From NCBI GenBank assembly GCA_903875445.1, contig CAIQWD010000106.1, forward strand, positions 1 through 52,951: 52,951 bases of DNA. Direction: 5' to 3'. Below are positions 26,534 through 36,061 of this stretch, in pieces. The notes below the pieces were generated by a model. It did not search any database and had not been told where the DNA came from. It saw nothing but the letters and a program-made list of their open reading frames with translations. This stretch comes from an uncultured delta proteobacterium. Its GTDB lineage: Bacteria; Desulfobacterota; Desulfobulbia; Desulfobulbales; Desulfocapsaceae. Position numbers and translations under genes: made by a program. Positions within the stretch are counted from its first letter, which is position 1; each line of letters begins with the position of its first letter.

Positions 26534-26989
26534 CTACGCTTGTGCTCTATCATCGATAACAACGGTACCACCGGCGCTCTCAATCTTGCTTTTAGCCGTC
26601 TCACTTATCTTATCGACTTTGACAGTAAAGGCCTTTGATACCTCGCCATTAGCCAAAACCTTAACGGCCATTCCTTTCTTTACTATCTTGGCGGCAATAA
26701 GTGCTTCAACTGTGATAACATCTCCAGCGGCAAATGAGTCTAGCTGTGTCAAGGATACGAGGGTATACTGCTTTTTGAAAATGTTATTGAACCCGCGTTT
26801 CGGTAAACGTCGTTGCAAGGGCATTTGCCCGCCCTCAAACCCAGGCTTCACACCGGAACCTGACCGGGCTTTAAAACCTTTGTGACCACGACCGGCAGTT
26901 TTTCCATGTCCACTTCCGGGACCTCTTCCCAGCCGTTTTCTCTGCTTGGTTGATCCAACTTGTGGGGCAAGATTTGCAAGGCTTAGCAT
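26534..26989 (-). CDS. rplO: 50S ribosomal protein L15
   Basis: Late-assembly large-subunit protein. The 151 residues begin MLSLANLAPQVGSTKQRKRL, then the glycine/lysine-rich GRGPGSGHGKTAGRGHKG and GFEGGQMPLQRRLPKRGF, the L15 signatures. It starts one base after the rpmD stop. Confidence 0.97.
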   Translation of the reverse strand: MLSLANLAPQVGSTKQRKRLGRGPGSGHGKTAGRGHKGFKARSGSGVKPGFEGGQMPLQRRLPKRGFNNIFKKQYTLVSLTQLDSFAAGDVITVEALIAAKIVKKGMAVKVLANGEVSKAFTVKVDKISETAKSKIESAGGTVVIDDRAQA

Positions 26990-26990
26990 T

Positions 26991-27173
26991 TTAATTCTCC
27001 TCTATGCGTACAAGATGTGATACTTTTCTGACCATGCCCCTCATTGAGGGAGTATCTTTTCTTGTCACTGTCTTGTTCAATTTGGTGAGCCCCAATCCGG
27101 TTAAAGTCGCATTGATCCTTTTTGTCCCGCCAATGCCGCTCTTAACAAGAGTAATAGTAATTGTTTCAGACAT
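26991..27173 (-). CDS. rpmD: 50S ribosomal protein L30
   Basis: A 60-residue protein with TLVKSGIGGTKRINATLTGL and LGLTKLNKTVTRKDT. The ATG at 27173 has GAAGGT upstream; an extension to 27194 has no better site. It lies between rpsE and rplO. Confidence 0.96.
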   Translation of the reverse strand: MSETITITLVKSGIGGTKRINATLTGLGLTKLNKTVTRKDTPSMRGMVRKVSHLVRIEEN

Positions 27174-27246
27174 TTGACTACCTTCTATAAGCAAATATTA
27201 CACAGCAATGGTTTGTAACCTTGTATGCCGCAACACCATTCTGTAA

Positions 27247-27759
27247 TTAAGCAGTTATTTCTTCTACGATTTTTCCACGCAACTCGGCTATATTCCTGGC
27301 GGTACGAAGATCTTTTAGTCCTGCGAGAGTTGCCTTAACCATATTGTGCGGATTATGTGACCCGAGGCATTTTGTAAGAATGTTCGATACTCCAGCTGCT
27401 TCGAGAACAGCGCGCACAGGTCCACCGGCAATTAATCCTGTACCGACTGACGCTGGTTTCAGGAGGACCTTACCGGAACCAAATTTGCCAATAATCTGAT
27501 GAGGAATTGATGTCTCGGTAAGAGCTACGGAACACATACTCTTCCGAGCCTGTTCGACACCCTTACGAATTGCCTCAGGAACCTGATTTGCTTTTCCAAG
27601 CCCGTAGCCCACCTTTCCGTTGCCGTCACCGACAACGACGATGGCACTAAAACTAAAACGGCGGCCACCTTTTACAACTTTGGCAACCCGGTTAATGAAA
27701 ACAATTTTCTCTATCAGCTCCTCAGTAGCCACACTTTTGGAACGTTTAAAATCAGACAA
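27247..27759 (-). CDS. rpsE: 30S ribosomal protein S5
   Basis: Decoding-fidelity protein and site of spectinomycin resistance changes in other species. The 170 residues include [40 protein letters not shown] and the C-terminal [17 protein letters not shown]. The start is TTG at 27759, with a GGGGGTG site and family-typical MSDFKRSK N-terminus. Confidence 0.97.
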   Translation of the reverse strand: MSDFKRSKSVATEELIEKIVFINRVAKVVKGGRRFSFSAIVVVGDGNGKVGYGLGKANQVPEAIRKGVEQARKSMCSVALTETSIPHQIIGKFGSGKVLLKPASVGTGLIAGGPVRAVLEAAGVSNILTKCLGSHNPHNMVKATLAGLKDLRTARNIAELRGKIVEEITA

Positions 27760-27786
27760 GGGGCACCCCCGTAATATGAAGAATCA

Positions 27787-28152
27787 TTAAAAATCAAGTC
27801 CACCTTCCCGAGCACCCTCAGAAAGTGATTTAACTCTACCATGGTAAACAGAACCACCGCGATCAAAGGTTATCTTACTTATACCGGAAGCAATGGCACG
27901 AGTCGCGAGAGCTACGCCAACCTTCTTTGCAGCGGCAATTTTTCCTTTCTCTTCGCCCAATTCAAACTCTTTATCGACTGTCGACATAGACACCAGAGTA
28001 TGGCCTGTAACATCGTCGATCAACTGGGCATATATATGTTTATTGCTTTTAAAGACTCTCAGTCTTGGGCGTTCATTCGTGCCAGAGATTTTTTTTCTAA
28101 TTCTTTGAACACGTTTAGCCCTCGCGATCGTCGTGGGATTCGTCTTAGCCAT
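27787..28152 (-). CDS. rplR: 50S ribosomal protein L18
   Basis: 5S rRNA-binding protein of the central protuberance. The 121 residues contain [37 protein letters not shown], and the family end [17 protein letters not shown]. The ATG at 28152 is followed by AKTNPTT. It sits in the spc operon between rplF and rpsE. Confidence 0.97.
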   Translation of the reverse strand: MAKTNPTTIARAKRVQRIRKKISGTNERPRLRVFKSNKHIYAQLIDDVTGHTLVSMSTVDKEFELGEEKGKIAAAKKVGVALATRAIASGISKITFDRGGSVYHGRVKSLSEGAREGGLDF

Positions 28153-28199
28153 TGTTGTGTACCATTCAAATATTTAAGGAGTCTTGCTAACCTGAAGAA

Positions 28200-28739
28200 T
28201 TATTTAGTGCCTGACTTGCCAACTTTTCTTACTATGTGCTCATTTTCATAGCGAATGCCTTTACCCTTATATGGTTCCGGCTTTCTAATCTGACGAATTT
28301 TCGAAGCAGTGAGACCAAGCAATTCCTTATCAATAGACTGAAGAACAATTTTTGTGTTGCCTTCCACAGTTGCCACTACATCCCTTGGCAAGACATAATC
28401 TTTGGGACTAGAATAGCCAACGTTAAGAGTGAGAGTAGAACCGCTTACACTTGCTTTATAACCAACACCTTCAATAATCAAAACTTTTTTGAAACCTTCG
28501 GCCACCCCGATTATCATATTGTTAATTAAGGACCGAGTAAGGCCGCGAAAGGCATTGACTTTGGTGCTCTCTGTGCGGTTATTAACCTGTATTACATTGT
28601 CTTGGAATGCTACTTCCACTTCAGAGTTAATAGCACGTTTCAAACTACCCTTTGCCCCAGTAACCTCTATTTGTTGACCATTAAGATCAATTTTAACTCC
28701 GGTTGGAACCGGAATTGGTTGTTTCCCAATTCGAGACAT
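28200..28739 (-). CDS. rplF: 50S ribosomal protein L6
   Basis: Large-subunit protein near the factor-binding site. The 179 residues start MSRIGKQPIPVPTGVKIDLN and end with IRQIRKPEPYKGKGIRYENE plus a short basic tail; the two tandem L6 repeats are recognisable. The ATG at 28739 has GGAGG seven bases upstream; an extended frame to 28751 lacks a site. Confidence 0.97.
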   Translation of the reverse strand: MSRIGKQPIPVPTGVKIDLNGQQIEVTGAKGSLKRAINSEVEVAFQDNVIQVNNRTESTKVNAFRGLTRSLINNMIIGVAEGFKKVLIIEGVGYKASVSGSTLTLNVGYSSPKDYVLPRDVVATVEGNTKIVLQSIDKELLGLTASKIRQIRKPEPYKGKGIRYENEHIVRKVGKSGTK

Positions 28740-28762
28740 AAAATCCTCCATTATTTGCGGGT

Positions 28763-29161
28763 CTACCAGACCTCACAAATTATCTCCCCACCAGAATTCA
28801 GAGCTCTAGCTGTTTTATCTGTAACAACGCCCTTGGATGTGGATATAATTGCGATCCCAAGCCCATTCAATACCTTTGGTATGTCGCTTACCTTGGTATA
28901 TTTACGTAAGCCTGGTTTGCTTACCCTTTTCAGCCCTGTGATCACAGCTTCCTTATTCGGCCCATACTTGAGATCAATCTTCAACGTGCCTTGAATATTA
29001 TCGGATTTAACCTGATAATCACGGATATATCCTTCATCTTTGAGAACCTTGGCAATATCGATTTTTACAGATGACAACGGCATCTCAACAGAGTCGAATT
29101 TTACCATTACTGCATTTCTTAATCTGGTCAGCATGTCTGCCAGTGGATCGCTCATAGACAT
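28763..29161 (-). CDS. rpsH: 30S ribosomal protein S8
   Basis: Central-domain 16S-binding protein and translational repressor of the spc operon in E. coli. It has 132 residues, starting [17 protein letters not shown], with the C-terminal [20 protein letters not shown] and ICEVW. The ATG at 29161 follows AAGGAG by eight bases; a GTG further out (29170) is less likely. Confidence 0.97.
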   Translation of the reverse strand: MSMSDPLADMLTRLRNAVMVKFDSVEMPLSSVKIDIAKVLKDEGYIRDYQVKSDNIQGTLKIDLKYGPNKEAVITGLKRVSKPGLRKYTKVSDIPKVLNGLGIAIISTSKGVVTDKTARALNSGGEIICEVW

Positions 29162-29222
29162 AGCGAACACTCCTTATTGTTCAAAATAGTAAACAAGATC
29201 ACACAGTGATAGAAATATTTTT

Positions 29223-29408
29223 TTACCAGCTGGATTTGGTGACACCAGTTATTTCGCCGCTGGATGCAAGTTTACGGAAGCAGATTCTGCAAACCCCAAA
29301 TTTCCTGATAAATGCTCTTGGTCGCCCGCAAAGTGGGCATCTGTTGTATTTACGCACTGAAAATTTTGGTTTCCGCTGTGCTTTTGCAATGATGGATTTC
29401 TTAGCCAA
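29223..29408 (-). CDS. rpsN: 30S ribosomal protein S14, zinc-binding type
   Basis: A 61-residue short S14 (type Z) with the zinc ribbon [11 protein letters not shown] and FGVCRICFR. The start is TTG at 29408 (product [13 protein letters not shown]), placed five bases after GGAGG. Upstream in-frame codons give a frame to 29420 that would include the ribosome-binding site itself. It lies between rplE and rpsH. Confidence 0.95.
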   Translation of the reverse strand: MAKKSIIAKAQRKPKFSVRKYNRCPLCGRPRAFIRKFGVCRICFRKLASSGEITGVTKSSW

Positions 29409-29459
29409 ACCGACCTCCAAATTTTTTCTATTAAAAAACTTCTAAAAATAAAATTGTGA

Positions 29460-29999
29460 TTATTTCTTGAACGGCATACCAAGAAGTTTGAGAAGGAATG
29501 CTCCCTCTTGATCAGTTTTGGCAGTAGTTACAATAGTAATATTTAAGCCTTTAATTTTGTCAATTTTATCGTAGTCGATCTCGGGGAAAATAATTTCCTC
29601 CTGGATTCCCATGGAAAAGTTGCCTCTGCCATCAAATCCTTTCGAAGATAATCCTCTAAAGTCTCGAACACGTGGTAACGCAATATTTACCAGTTTACTG
29701 AAAAAATTATACATTTTATCGCCGCGTAAAGTGACACAGCAGCCAATAGGCATACCAACCCGCAGCTTGAATGTAGCTATAGATTTTTTTGCCTTGGTAA
29801 TAACTGCTTTCTGGCCAGCAATCATTGTGAGTTCGTTAGCTGCACCTTCGACTATTTTAGGATTTTGAACAGCTTCCCCCAAACCCATGTTGAGAACAAT
29901 CTTTTTAATCTGAGGAATCTCCATGACGTTTGTATAGCCAAATTCCTCTCTGAGTGCAGGAACACACTCATTTATGTACATTTCTCTAAGCGCACCCAT
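29460..29999 (-). CDS. rplE: 50S ribosomal protein L5
   Basis: 5S rRNA-binding protein and P-site tRNA neighbour. The 179 residues include [55 protein letters not shown] and the C-terminal [20 protein letters not shown]. These match L5 throughout. Confidence 0.97.
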   Translation of the reverse strand: MGALREMYINECVPALREEFGYTNVMEIPQIKKIVLNMGLGEAVQNPKIVEGAANELTMIAGQKAVITKAKKSIATFKLRVGMPIGCCVTLRGDKMYNFFSKLVNIALPRVRDFRGLSSKGFDGRGNFSMGIQEEIIFPEIDYDKIDKIKGLNITIVTTAKTDQEGAFLLKLLGMPFKK

Positions 30000-30030
30000 G
30001 TATTACTCCTAGCGTATCCTTTTTGATTAT

Positions 30031-30366
30031 CTATACTTTGCCTTCGATGGAACCACCACAACTCTTGCAGCAGCGTACTTTTGTGCCATCATCGAGAATC
30101 TTCTTTCCAATGCGACCAGTCTTGGTGCATTCAGGACAGATAAGCTGAAGATTGGAAACGTGGATGGGAGCTTCTTTTTCAACTATCTGCCCCTGTTGGT
30201 TCATCTCTTTCGGCTTGGTATGTCTTTTAATCATATTGATCCGCTCTACCACAGCCTTGTCCTTATCTCTAAGGACGCGGAGTACTTTGCCAACCCTGCC
30301 CTTATCTTTTCCGGCAATTACCTCAACCTGATCATTTTTTTTCAGGTATGTTTTACCCTGTCTCAT
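30031..30366 (-). CDS. rplX: 50S ribosomal protein L24 with C-terminal zinc ribbon
   Basis: Assembly-initiator protein with an N-terminal KOW motif ([20 protein letters not shown]). From the ATG at 30366 it has 111 residues, and an AAAAGG site lies nine bases upstream; the frame extends to a TTG at 30402 without a site. The C-terminus contains CPEC and CCKSC, a four-cysteine ribbon absent from the E. coli protein and present in L24 of a number of other lineages. Confidence 0.95.
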   Translation of the reverse strand: MRQGKTYLKKNDQVEVIAGKDKGRVGKVLRVLRDKDKAVVERINMIKRHTKPKEMNQQGQIVEKEAPIHVSNLQLICPECTKTGRIGKKILDDGTKVRCCKSCGGSIEGKV

Positions 30367-30417
30367 CGCTGTACCTTTTCCAATCAATGTTACTATACCC
30401 AATGCAGATACGGGTGG

Positions 30418-30786
30418 TTAAAGTGCTTCAGGGGCTAATGAGATGATTTTCATAAACCCTTGATTCCTTAATTCGCGAGCAACCGGCCCAAAAATACGAG
30501 TTCCAACTGGTTCACCCGAGGATGCAAGCATAACTGCAGCATTATCATCAAATCTTACCCAGGTGTCATCACTGCGCTTCATTTCTTTTTTGGTGCGAAC
30601 GATAACGGCTTTCATTACATCACCTTTCTTTACTTTCGCGTTAGGGATAGCTTCCTTTACCGTTACAACAATTACATCCCCGATCGTTGCATATCTCTTA
30701 CCGGTACCGCCAAGAACTCTAATACAAAGTACTTTTTTGGCTCCTGAGTTATCAGCAACATTAAGCACTGTCTCTGTCTGAATCAT
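30418..30786 (-). CDS. rplN: 50S ribosomal protein L14
   Basis: Interface protein forming bridge B8. The 122 residues include [38 protein letters not shown] and the C-terminal [20 protein letters not shown]. Typical L14 length and sequence. Confidence 0.97.
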   Translation of the reverse strand: MIQTETVLNVADNSGAKKVLCIRVLGGTGKRYATIGDVIVVTVKEAIPNAKVKKGDVMKAVIVRTKKEMKRSDDTWVRFDDNAAVMLASSGEPVGTRIFGPVARELRNQGFMKIISLAPEAL

Positions 30787-30849
30787 AATTTCACCTGATA
30801 TCTCTTCCGAAACAAGTTTTCAAAGTAGAGTAAATACCGTGTATTAGTA

Positions 30850-31110
30850 TCACACTGCCTGTTCCAGTATAGTTTTAACACGCCACCTCTTTCTTTTACT
30901 CAGAGGTCGACACTCTTCAATGAGAACAACGTCTCCGATATTACAACTATTTTCCGGATCATCGGCCAGATATTTAACGCTTGTTTTCATAAATTTGCCA
31001 TACAGCTTATGGCGAACCTTGCGCTCTACCCGAACGACAACACTTTTCTCCATTCTGTTGCTGACCACAGAACCAGTTCTTGTCTTTCTCGATGTATTTA
31101 GATCACTCAT
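30850..31110 (-). CDS. rpsQ: 30S ribosomal protein S17
   Basis: Primary 16S-binding OB-fold protein. From the ATG at 31110 it has 86 residues (MSDLNTSRKTRTG...), close to the usual 80-90, with VSNRMEKSVVVRVERKVRH, IGDVVLIEECRPLSKRKRW. The frame also opens at a TTG (31161, 103 aa) only 19 nt after rpmC. That start has a weak GAG site; the ATG has none visible. The start is therefore uncertain. Confidence 0.93.
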   Translation of the reverse strand: MSDLNTSRKTRTGSVVSNRMEKSVVVRVERKVRHKLYGKFMKTSVKYLADDPENSCNIGDVVLIEECRPLSKRKRWRVKTILEQAV

Positions 31111-31180
31111 AATTTCGTCAATTAGTGTTGTTTTTTTTGAATCCACATCTATCTCGTTCAATTGTCAAACTCAGCAATCA

Positions 31181-31366
31181 TCATGATGACTGCTTTTCGA
31201 TAGTCGTGATTCTTGCAATGTCTTTTCTAATTTTCTTCAGTTTGGAAGTGTCCTCAAGGGGCCTTATATGATGCTGAAATGAAAGGTTCCCTAACTCTTC
31301 TTGCAGTCCTTTTAGGGTCTTGGCAAGATCTTCAGAAGACAATTTCCGGATTTCTTCCGCTTTCAT
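31181..31366 (-). CDS. rpmC: 50S ribosomal protein L29
   Basis: A 61-residue helical hairpin protein at the tunnel exit, where SRP and trigger factor dock. It reads [20 protein letters not shown], then [12 protein letters not shown] and [11 protein letters not shown]. Its ATG overlaps the rplP stop (ATGA). Confidence 0.96.
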   Translation of the reverse strand: MKAEEIRKLSSEDLAKTLKGLQEELGNLSFQHHIRPLEDTSKLKKIRKDIARITTIEKQSS

Positions 31367-31779
31367 AATGTATTCACCTTGGAAATAACTTTGGTTGAAA
31401 ATGGCAGCTTATTTCCTGCAAGAGCAAGTGCCTCAACGGCAAGTTCCTCACTGACACCAGAAATTTCGTAGAGGATCATACCTGGTTTAATGACAGCAAC
31501 CCATGACTCAGGAGTGCCTTTGCCTTTGCCCATCCGAGTTTCGGCAGCTTTTTTAGTAATTGGTTTATCAGGAAACACCCTTATCCAAACTTTGCCGCCA
31601 CGTTTCATTGTTCTATTAATGGTGATACGGGCAGCTTCAATTTGTTGTGCTGTCATCTTGCCGCATACGGTAGCTTTGAGCGCAAATTCACCAAAAGAAA
31701 TTGACGAGCCTCTATAGGCAACTCCCCGGAGATTGCCTTTAAATACTTTTCTATGTTTGACTTTTTTCGGACTTAACAT
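31363..31779 (-). CDS. rplP: 50S ribosomal protein L16
   Basis: Protein near the A-site tRNA elbow. The 138 residues contain [40 protein letters not shown] and [19 protein letters not shown]. The stop overlaps the start of rpmC by ATGA, so the two are probably coupled. Confidence 0.97.
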   Translation of the reverse strand: MLSPKKVKHRKVFKGNLRGVAYRGSSISFGEFALKATVCGKMTAQQIEAARITINRTMKRGGKVWIRVFPDKPITKKAAETRMGKGKGTPESWVAVIKPGMILYEISGVSEELAVEALALAGNKLPFSTKVISKVNTL

Positions 31780-31821
31780 CTTCTACTCCAAATATTAATA
31801 TGGAATTTCCTTGAGCAGTAG

Positions 31822-32472
31822 CTACTGCACGGAGCCGCCATCCTTGTCGCTCAATACTTCCCCGTTGAAAATCCAGACCTTGACGCCAATGATTCCATAG
31901 GTGGTGTTTGCTTCAGCGAGAGCGTAGTCAATGTCAGCCCGGAGTGTATGCAGGGGAACTCTGCCTTCACGCACCCATTCGCAACGCGACATCTCAGCTC
32001 CACCCAATCGTCCAGAGCAGGAGATTTTTATACCTTGCACACCAAAACGCAATGCAGAACTTACTGCCTTTTTCATTGCCCGCCGAAAAGCAACGCGACG
32101 TACGAGTTGCTGAGCTATATTTTCAGCGACTAGTTGAGCATCCGCCTCCGGTCTCCTTACTTCCTGGATATCAAGAGAAACCTTTCGAGAAATAAGCTTT
32201 TCCAGTTCTTTCTTGAGAATCTCAATTTCAGCACCTTTTTTGCCGATGACTATACCCGGCCTAGCAGTAAATAGCTTGACACGCACCTGTTCTCCAGTAC
32301 GTTCAATATTTACCTTGGAAAGTCCAGCGTGCTGGAGACGTTTTTTAAGAAACTTTTTGACTTTTTGATCTTCTATCAGATAGGTGCAATAGTCCTTATC
32401 TGCATACCAGATCGAGTCCCATGTCCGGGTAATATTCAATCTAAGTCCTTGTGGATTAACCTTCTGCCCCAA
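31822..32472 (-). CDS. rpsC: 30S ribosomal protein S3
   Basis: Part of the mRNA entry site and helicase function of the 30S subunit. It has 216 residues: a KH domain with [20 protein letters not shown], then [20 protein letters not shown], and [18 protein letters not shown] in the C-terminal domain. The start is TTG at 32472, giving [13 protein letters not shown], with GGAGG seven bases upstream. Confidence 0.97.
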   Translation of the reverse strand: MGQKVNPQGLRLNITRTWDSIWYADKDYCTYLIEDQKVKKFLKKRLQHAGLSKVNIERTGEQVRVKLFTARPGIVIGKKGAEIEILKKELEKLISRKVSLDIQEVRRPEADAQLVAENIAQQLVRRVAFRRAMKKAVSSALRFGVQGIKISCSGRLGGAEMSRCEWVREGRVPLHTLRADIDYALAEANTTYGIIGVKVWIFNGEVLSDKDGGSVQ

Positions 32473-32540
32473 AACAGACCTCCAACAATTCCATTGTTCA
32501 ATTAAGAGTTAAAAGTGAGTACACAGTAATCAAAAGAGAA

Positions 32541-32873
32541 TTAATTCTCGTCCAGAACAACGGTGATATGACTTGTTCTTTTAATGATACCTGTAGCTCT
32601 GCCCTGCGCCCTTGGACTAATCCTTTTAAGGGAAGGTCCACCATCTATAATAATCTTCTTTACATAAAGATTGTCAACATCGGCCTGTTCATCCTGAGTG
32701 GCATTGGCAACCGCAGATTCAAGGACTTTTTTAATGATACCAGCGCCCTTTTTGGGCATAAAACGAAGAGTGGTTATAGCCTGATCAACGCCCATACCTC
32801 TAACCACATCGGCAACAAGTCTGGCCTTTTGCGGAGATATTCTAATATATTTTCCTACGGCTTTTGCTTCCAT
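32541..32873 (-). CDS. rplV: 50S ribosomal protein L22
   Basis: Lines the peptide exit tunnel. The 110 residues begin [20 protein letters not shown] and end with [20 protein letters not shown], the extended hairpin region reaching into the tunnel. Standard length and position between rpsS and rpsC. Confidence 0.97.
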   Translation of the reverse strand: MEAKAVGKYIRISPQKARLVADVVRGMGVDQAITTLRFMPKKGAGIIKKVLESAVANATQDEQADVDNLYVKKIIIDGGPSLKRISPRAQGRATGIIKRTSHITVVLDEN

Positions 32874-32920
32874 AGATCTTACTCCTGATGAGTGTCCAGC
32901 AAAAAATCAATGATTTCTTT

Positions 32921-33196
32921 TTATTTTTTACCTTTTTTATCTGCAGCGTGGCCATAGAAAGTCCTTGTTGGAGAAAACTCGCCCAACTTGTGTCCAACCA
33001 TGTTCTCGGTGACAAATACAGGTATGAATTTTTTTCCGTTATGCACGGCAAAGGTTAGTCCAACCATTTCCGGGCCGATATCGGAACGTCTTGACCAGGT
33101 TTTAATAACCTTTCGTGAGCCGCTTTCCGCAGCATCAACCACTTTTTTGAACAAATGATCGTCAACGAAAGGACCTTTTTTAACTGAGCGTGACAT
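32921..33196 (-). CDS. rpsS: 30S ribosomal protein S19
   Basis: Head protein near the A-site finger. The 91 residues start [19 protein letters not shown] and contain [20 protein letters not shown] and [17 protein letters not shown]. Typical S19. Confidence 0.97.
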   Translation of the reverse strand: MSRSVKKGPFVDDHLFKKVVDAAESGSRKVIKTWSRRSDIGPEMVGLTFAVHNGKKFIPVFVTENMVGHKLGEFSPTRTFYGHAADKKGKK

Positions 33197-33213
33197 ACAT
33201 TACTCCTCGTTCC

Positions 33214-34035
33214 TTATGATCTCTTCTTGACAATCATCGTGTCAGAAGTCTTGTTTTTCCTGGTTTTATAGCCTTTTGATGGTATTCCCCAAGGACTACA
33301 TGGATGTCTTCCGCCAGAACTTTTACCTTCACCACCGCCCATAGGATGATCCACAGGATTCATCGCCACGCCACGAACATGAGGACGGCATCCCTTCCAG
33401 CGATTTCTACCTGCTTTTCCAAGCTTTTGACTCTCATGTTCCCTGTTGCCAACCTGACCAATACACGCCCGGCAGGAGTTATTAAATTTCCTGACTTCAC
33501 CGGAAGGTAGTCGAACAAGTACATATCCACCCTCCTTGGCCATCAGTTGCGCGCCTGCTCCAGCACTGCGGACCAATTGGGCGCCCTTACCTATCTTCAT
33601 TTCAATGTTATGAATAATAGTTCCAAGGGGAATATTAACTAAGGGAAGACAGTTCCCCGGTTGAATATCTGCATTTGCACCGGCAACAATCGTATCGCCA
33701 ACCGAAATTCCATCCGGTGACAAGATATATCTCTTTTCACCATCAACGTAGTTCAACAAGGCTATATTAGCTGAGCGATTGGGATCGTACTCGATCGCAA
33801 CAACCTTTGCATCAATATCTGTTTTATTGCGTTTGAAATCGATAAGACGATACTTGCGTTTATGCCCCCCACCAATGTGACGAGAAGTTATTCTGCCATA
33901 ATTATTTCTTCCGCCGGTTTTATTCAGACTGCAAACAAGACTTTTTTCAGGCCCATTTTTAGCCAGATCTGGACTTTTCGTCGACACATGTTGTCGCTGA
34001 CCAGCGGATGTTGGTTTGTATACTTTAATAGCCAT
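33214..34035 (-). CDS. rplB: 50S ribosomal protein L2
   Basis: Core large-subunit protein near the peptidyl transferase centre. The 273 residues include [40 protein letters not shown], and the C-terminal [18 protein letters not shown] with the conserved functional His region. Typical length. Confidence 0.98.
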   Translation of the reverse strand: MAIKVYKPTSAGQRQHVSTKSPDLAKNGPEKSLVCSLNKTGGRNNYGRITSRHIGGGHKRKYRLIDFKRNKTDIDAKVVAIEYDPNRSANIALLNYVDGEKRYILSPDGISVGDTIVAGANADIQPGNCLPLVNIPLGTIIHNIEMKIGKGAQLVRSAGAGAQLMAKEGGYVLVRLPSGEVRKFNNSCRACIGQVGNREHESQKLGKAGRNRWKGCRPHVRGVAMNPVDHPMGGGEGKSSGGRHPCSPWGIPSKGYKTRKNKTSDTMIVKKRS

Positions 34036-34123
34036 GATTTCCCAATCGCTCCATCAATTATAGATGAGATAGATTCATTCAGATAGAAGGTGCTAATGAA
34101 CGTTTAATCTAAAAAGTATCTGA

Positions 34124-34411
34124 TTATAGTTCATCCGTGAAATTGATTTTTCCTTCTGACAAGGTTACATAGGCCTTTTTCCAATCACTGGTAAAGCCAA
34201 CTGTTTTTCCAACTCTTTTCTTCTTTCCATGAATTTTAGCAGTGTTAACTGCCCTAACTTTGACATTAAACATACTCTCAACGGCTTTTTTGACTTCTAT
34301 CTTATTCGCCTTTGGATGGACCTTGAATATAACCTTGCCATCAACTTCTTGTGATAAGTTGGCTTTCTCTGTAAGACAGGGTCCTTGTAATACACTGTAA
34401 ATATTTTTCAT
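34124..34411 (-). CDS. rplW: 50S ribosomal protein L23
   Basis: Tunnel-exit docking protein for trigger factor and SRP. The 95 residues contain LTEKANLSQEVDGKVIFKVH, ANKIEVKKAVESMFNVKVRA and VNTAKIHGKKKRVGKTVGFT. Its ATG overlaps the rplD stop by ATGA. Confidence 0.97.
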   Translation of the reverse strand: MKNIYSVLQGPCLTEKANLSQEVDGKVIFKVHPKANKIEVKKAVESMFNVKVRAVNTAKIHGKKKRVGKTVGFTSDWKKAYVTLSEGKINFTDEL

Positions 34412-35031
34412 GCTATTAACCTCTTTTCAAGGCTTTCAATTACCGGTTGAACCAAGATCAACTTTTTATGAAGAAGGATATCGTAGACATTGAGGCCTTC
34501 GGATGAAAGTACTTTATAACCATTTACATTACTTGATGATTTGGTAAGATTTTCTGAAGCATTGTCAGTAACGATAAGACAATTTGCAACATCAAGAACA
34601 TTCATCACACCTACAAAATCTTTTGTTTTAATGCGATCCAAGGTAAAATCATTAATAACGATGAGATTTCCCTCCTGGAAACGAGCACTAAGTGCCATCG
34701 CTACCGCTTGTTGCTTCACTTTACGGTTAAGCTTGAAACTATAGTCTCTCGGTTTAGGTCCAAAAGCTACGCCACCACCACGCCAGATCGGAGAGGTATT
34801 ACTTCCGGATCTCGCACGACCGGTTCCTTTTTGCCGCCATGGCTTTCTGCCGCCACCACTCACCTCAACTCTCGTTTTGGTGCACGCATTGCCGGCTCTT
34901 CTGCCGGCTCGCTGCATACGAACTACTTCATGCAGAACATGCTCCTTAACTTCTCGATTGAAGACTTCGTCGTTCAGCTCGATTTCGCCAACACTTTCGT
35001 TCTTGGTGTTAACTATATTAACAGTAGACAT
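34408..35031 (-). CDS. rplD: 50S ribosomal protein L4
   Basis: Lines the exit tunnel and, in E. coli, represses the S10 operon by attenuation. The 207 residues include VRMQRAGRRAGNACTKTRVE, GGGRKPWRQKGTGRARSGSN and PIWRGGGVAFGPKPRDYSFK. There is no S10-type leader here: tuf lies only 9 nt upstream of rpsJ, so E. coli-style L4 attenuation in front of rpsJ is unlikely. Confidence 0.97.
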   Translation of the reverse strand: MSTVNIVNTKNESVGEIELNDEVFNREVKEHVLHEVVRMQRAGRRAGNACTKTRVEVSGGGRKPWRQKGTGRARSGSNTSPIWRGGGVAFGPKPRDYSFKLNRKVKQQAVAMALSARFQEGNLIVINDFTLDRIKTKDFVGVMNVLDVANCLIVTDNASENLTKSSSNVNGYKVLSSEGLNVYDILLHKKLILVQPVIESLEKRLIA

Positions 35032-35063
35032 ATTTATCTCCTCGAACCTGTTCAGACCAAATT

Positions 35064-35696
35064 TTATTGTTTTGTGTAAATCTTCAACAGGCCGTTTTTC
35101 GCTCCAGGAAGTGGTCCTTTCAAGAGAACAACATTATCTTCGGTGCGGATATCAACTACAACGACATTCTTTCTTAAAACGCTGTCATTACCCATTCTAC
35201 CAGGCATCTTTTTCCCTTTGATAACCCGTGAAGGGTAGGCGCTGCAACCTATAGAGCCAGGTGCTCGATGGAACATAGAACCATGCCCGGAGCCGCCACC
35301 ACTGAAACCATGACGCTTTATGACACCCTGGAAGCCCCTTCCCTTGCTTGTCCCCTGAACATCGACTTGATCGCCAACTTTAACGACAGCGTCAAGAGAG
35401 ATTTCCTGGCCGACCGCATAAAGGGCGGAATCAGTGACTCTAAATTCTCGTACAAAATAAAAGCCTTGAGAATCAGATTTTTTAAAATGACCAGCCATTG
35501 GCTTGTTAATCCTGGAAGCTTTCTTTTCTGAAAAACCAACTTGAATGGCGCTATATCCATCAATAGCGTCGGTTTTTACTTGAAGAACCTTACAAGGACC
35601 GGCTTCAATAACAGTAACTGGAATAGCCTCACCAAGTTCGCTGTACACCCGGGTCATTCCAATTTTTTTCCCTAATATACCCATTGACTTTGGCAT
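35064..35696 (-). CDS. rplC: 50S ribosomal protein L3
   Basis: Early-assembly protein reaching the peptidyl transferase centre. The 210 residues contain ILGKKIGMTRVYSELGEAIP, TGKGFQG-like GTSKGRGFQGVIKRHGFSGG, SGHGSMFHRAPGSIG and KGKKMPGRMGND. Typical L3. Confidence 0.97.
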   Translation of the reverse strand: MPKSMGILGKKIGMTRVYSELGEAIPVTVIEAGPCKVLQVKTDAIDGYSAIQVGFSEKKASRINKPMAGHFKKSDSQGFYFVREFRVTDSALYAVGQEISLDAVVKVGDQVDVQGTSKGRGFQGVIKRHGFSGGGSGHGSMFHRAPGSIGCSAYPSRVIKGKKMPGRMGNDSVLRKNVVVVDIRTEDNVVLLKGPLPGAKNGLLKIYTKQ

Positions 35697-35737
35697 AACT
35701 TTACCCGATGCTTCAATTAACTTTTAGGTAGTGCCGA

Positions 35738-36052
35738 TTACGGCAACTTAATTTCAACATCGACGCCCGCGGACAATTCAAGCTTCATGAGCAAATCGAT
35801 GGTCTGCTGAGTCGGCTCTAAAATGTCTAATAAACGGCGATGGGTCCTCATTTCAAAATGTTCTCGTGACTTTTTGTCTACATGCGGAGACCGAAGAACA
35901 CAAAATTTGTTTATGGTAGTTGGCAGAGGAATCGGCCCGGCTACAGCGGATCCAGTCCTTCTGGCAGTGTCAACTATCTCAGTCGTAGATTGATCGAGCA
36001 GTTTATGATCGTAAGCTTTCAGACGAATTCTAATTTTTTCTGTGGGTATCAT
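35738..36052 (-). CDS. rpsJ: 30S ribosomal protein S10 (NusE)
   Basis: Head protein that also acts as NusE, linking ribosome and NusG-bound RNA polymerase. The 104 residues include [40 protein letters not shown] and [20 protein letters not shown]. It is only 9 nt after tuf, so it is translated from the str-operon transcript. Confidence 0.97.
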   Translation of the reverse strand: MIPTEKIRIRLKAYDHKLLDQSTTEIVDTARRTGSAVAGPIPLPTTINKFCVLRSPHVDKKSREHFEMRTHRRLLDILEPTQQTIDLLMKLELSAGVDVEIKLP

Positions 36053-36061
36053 TACTAACCT

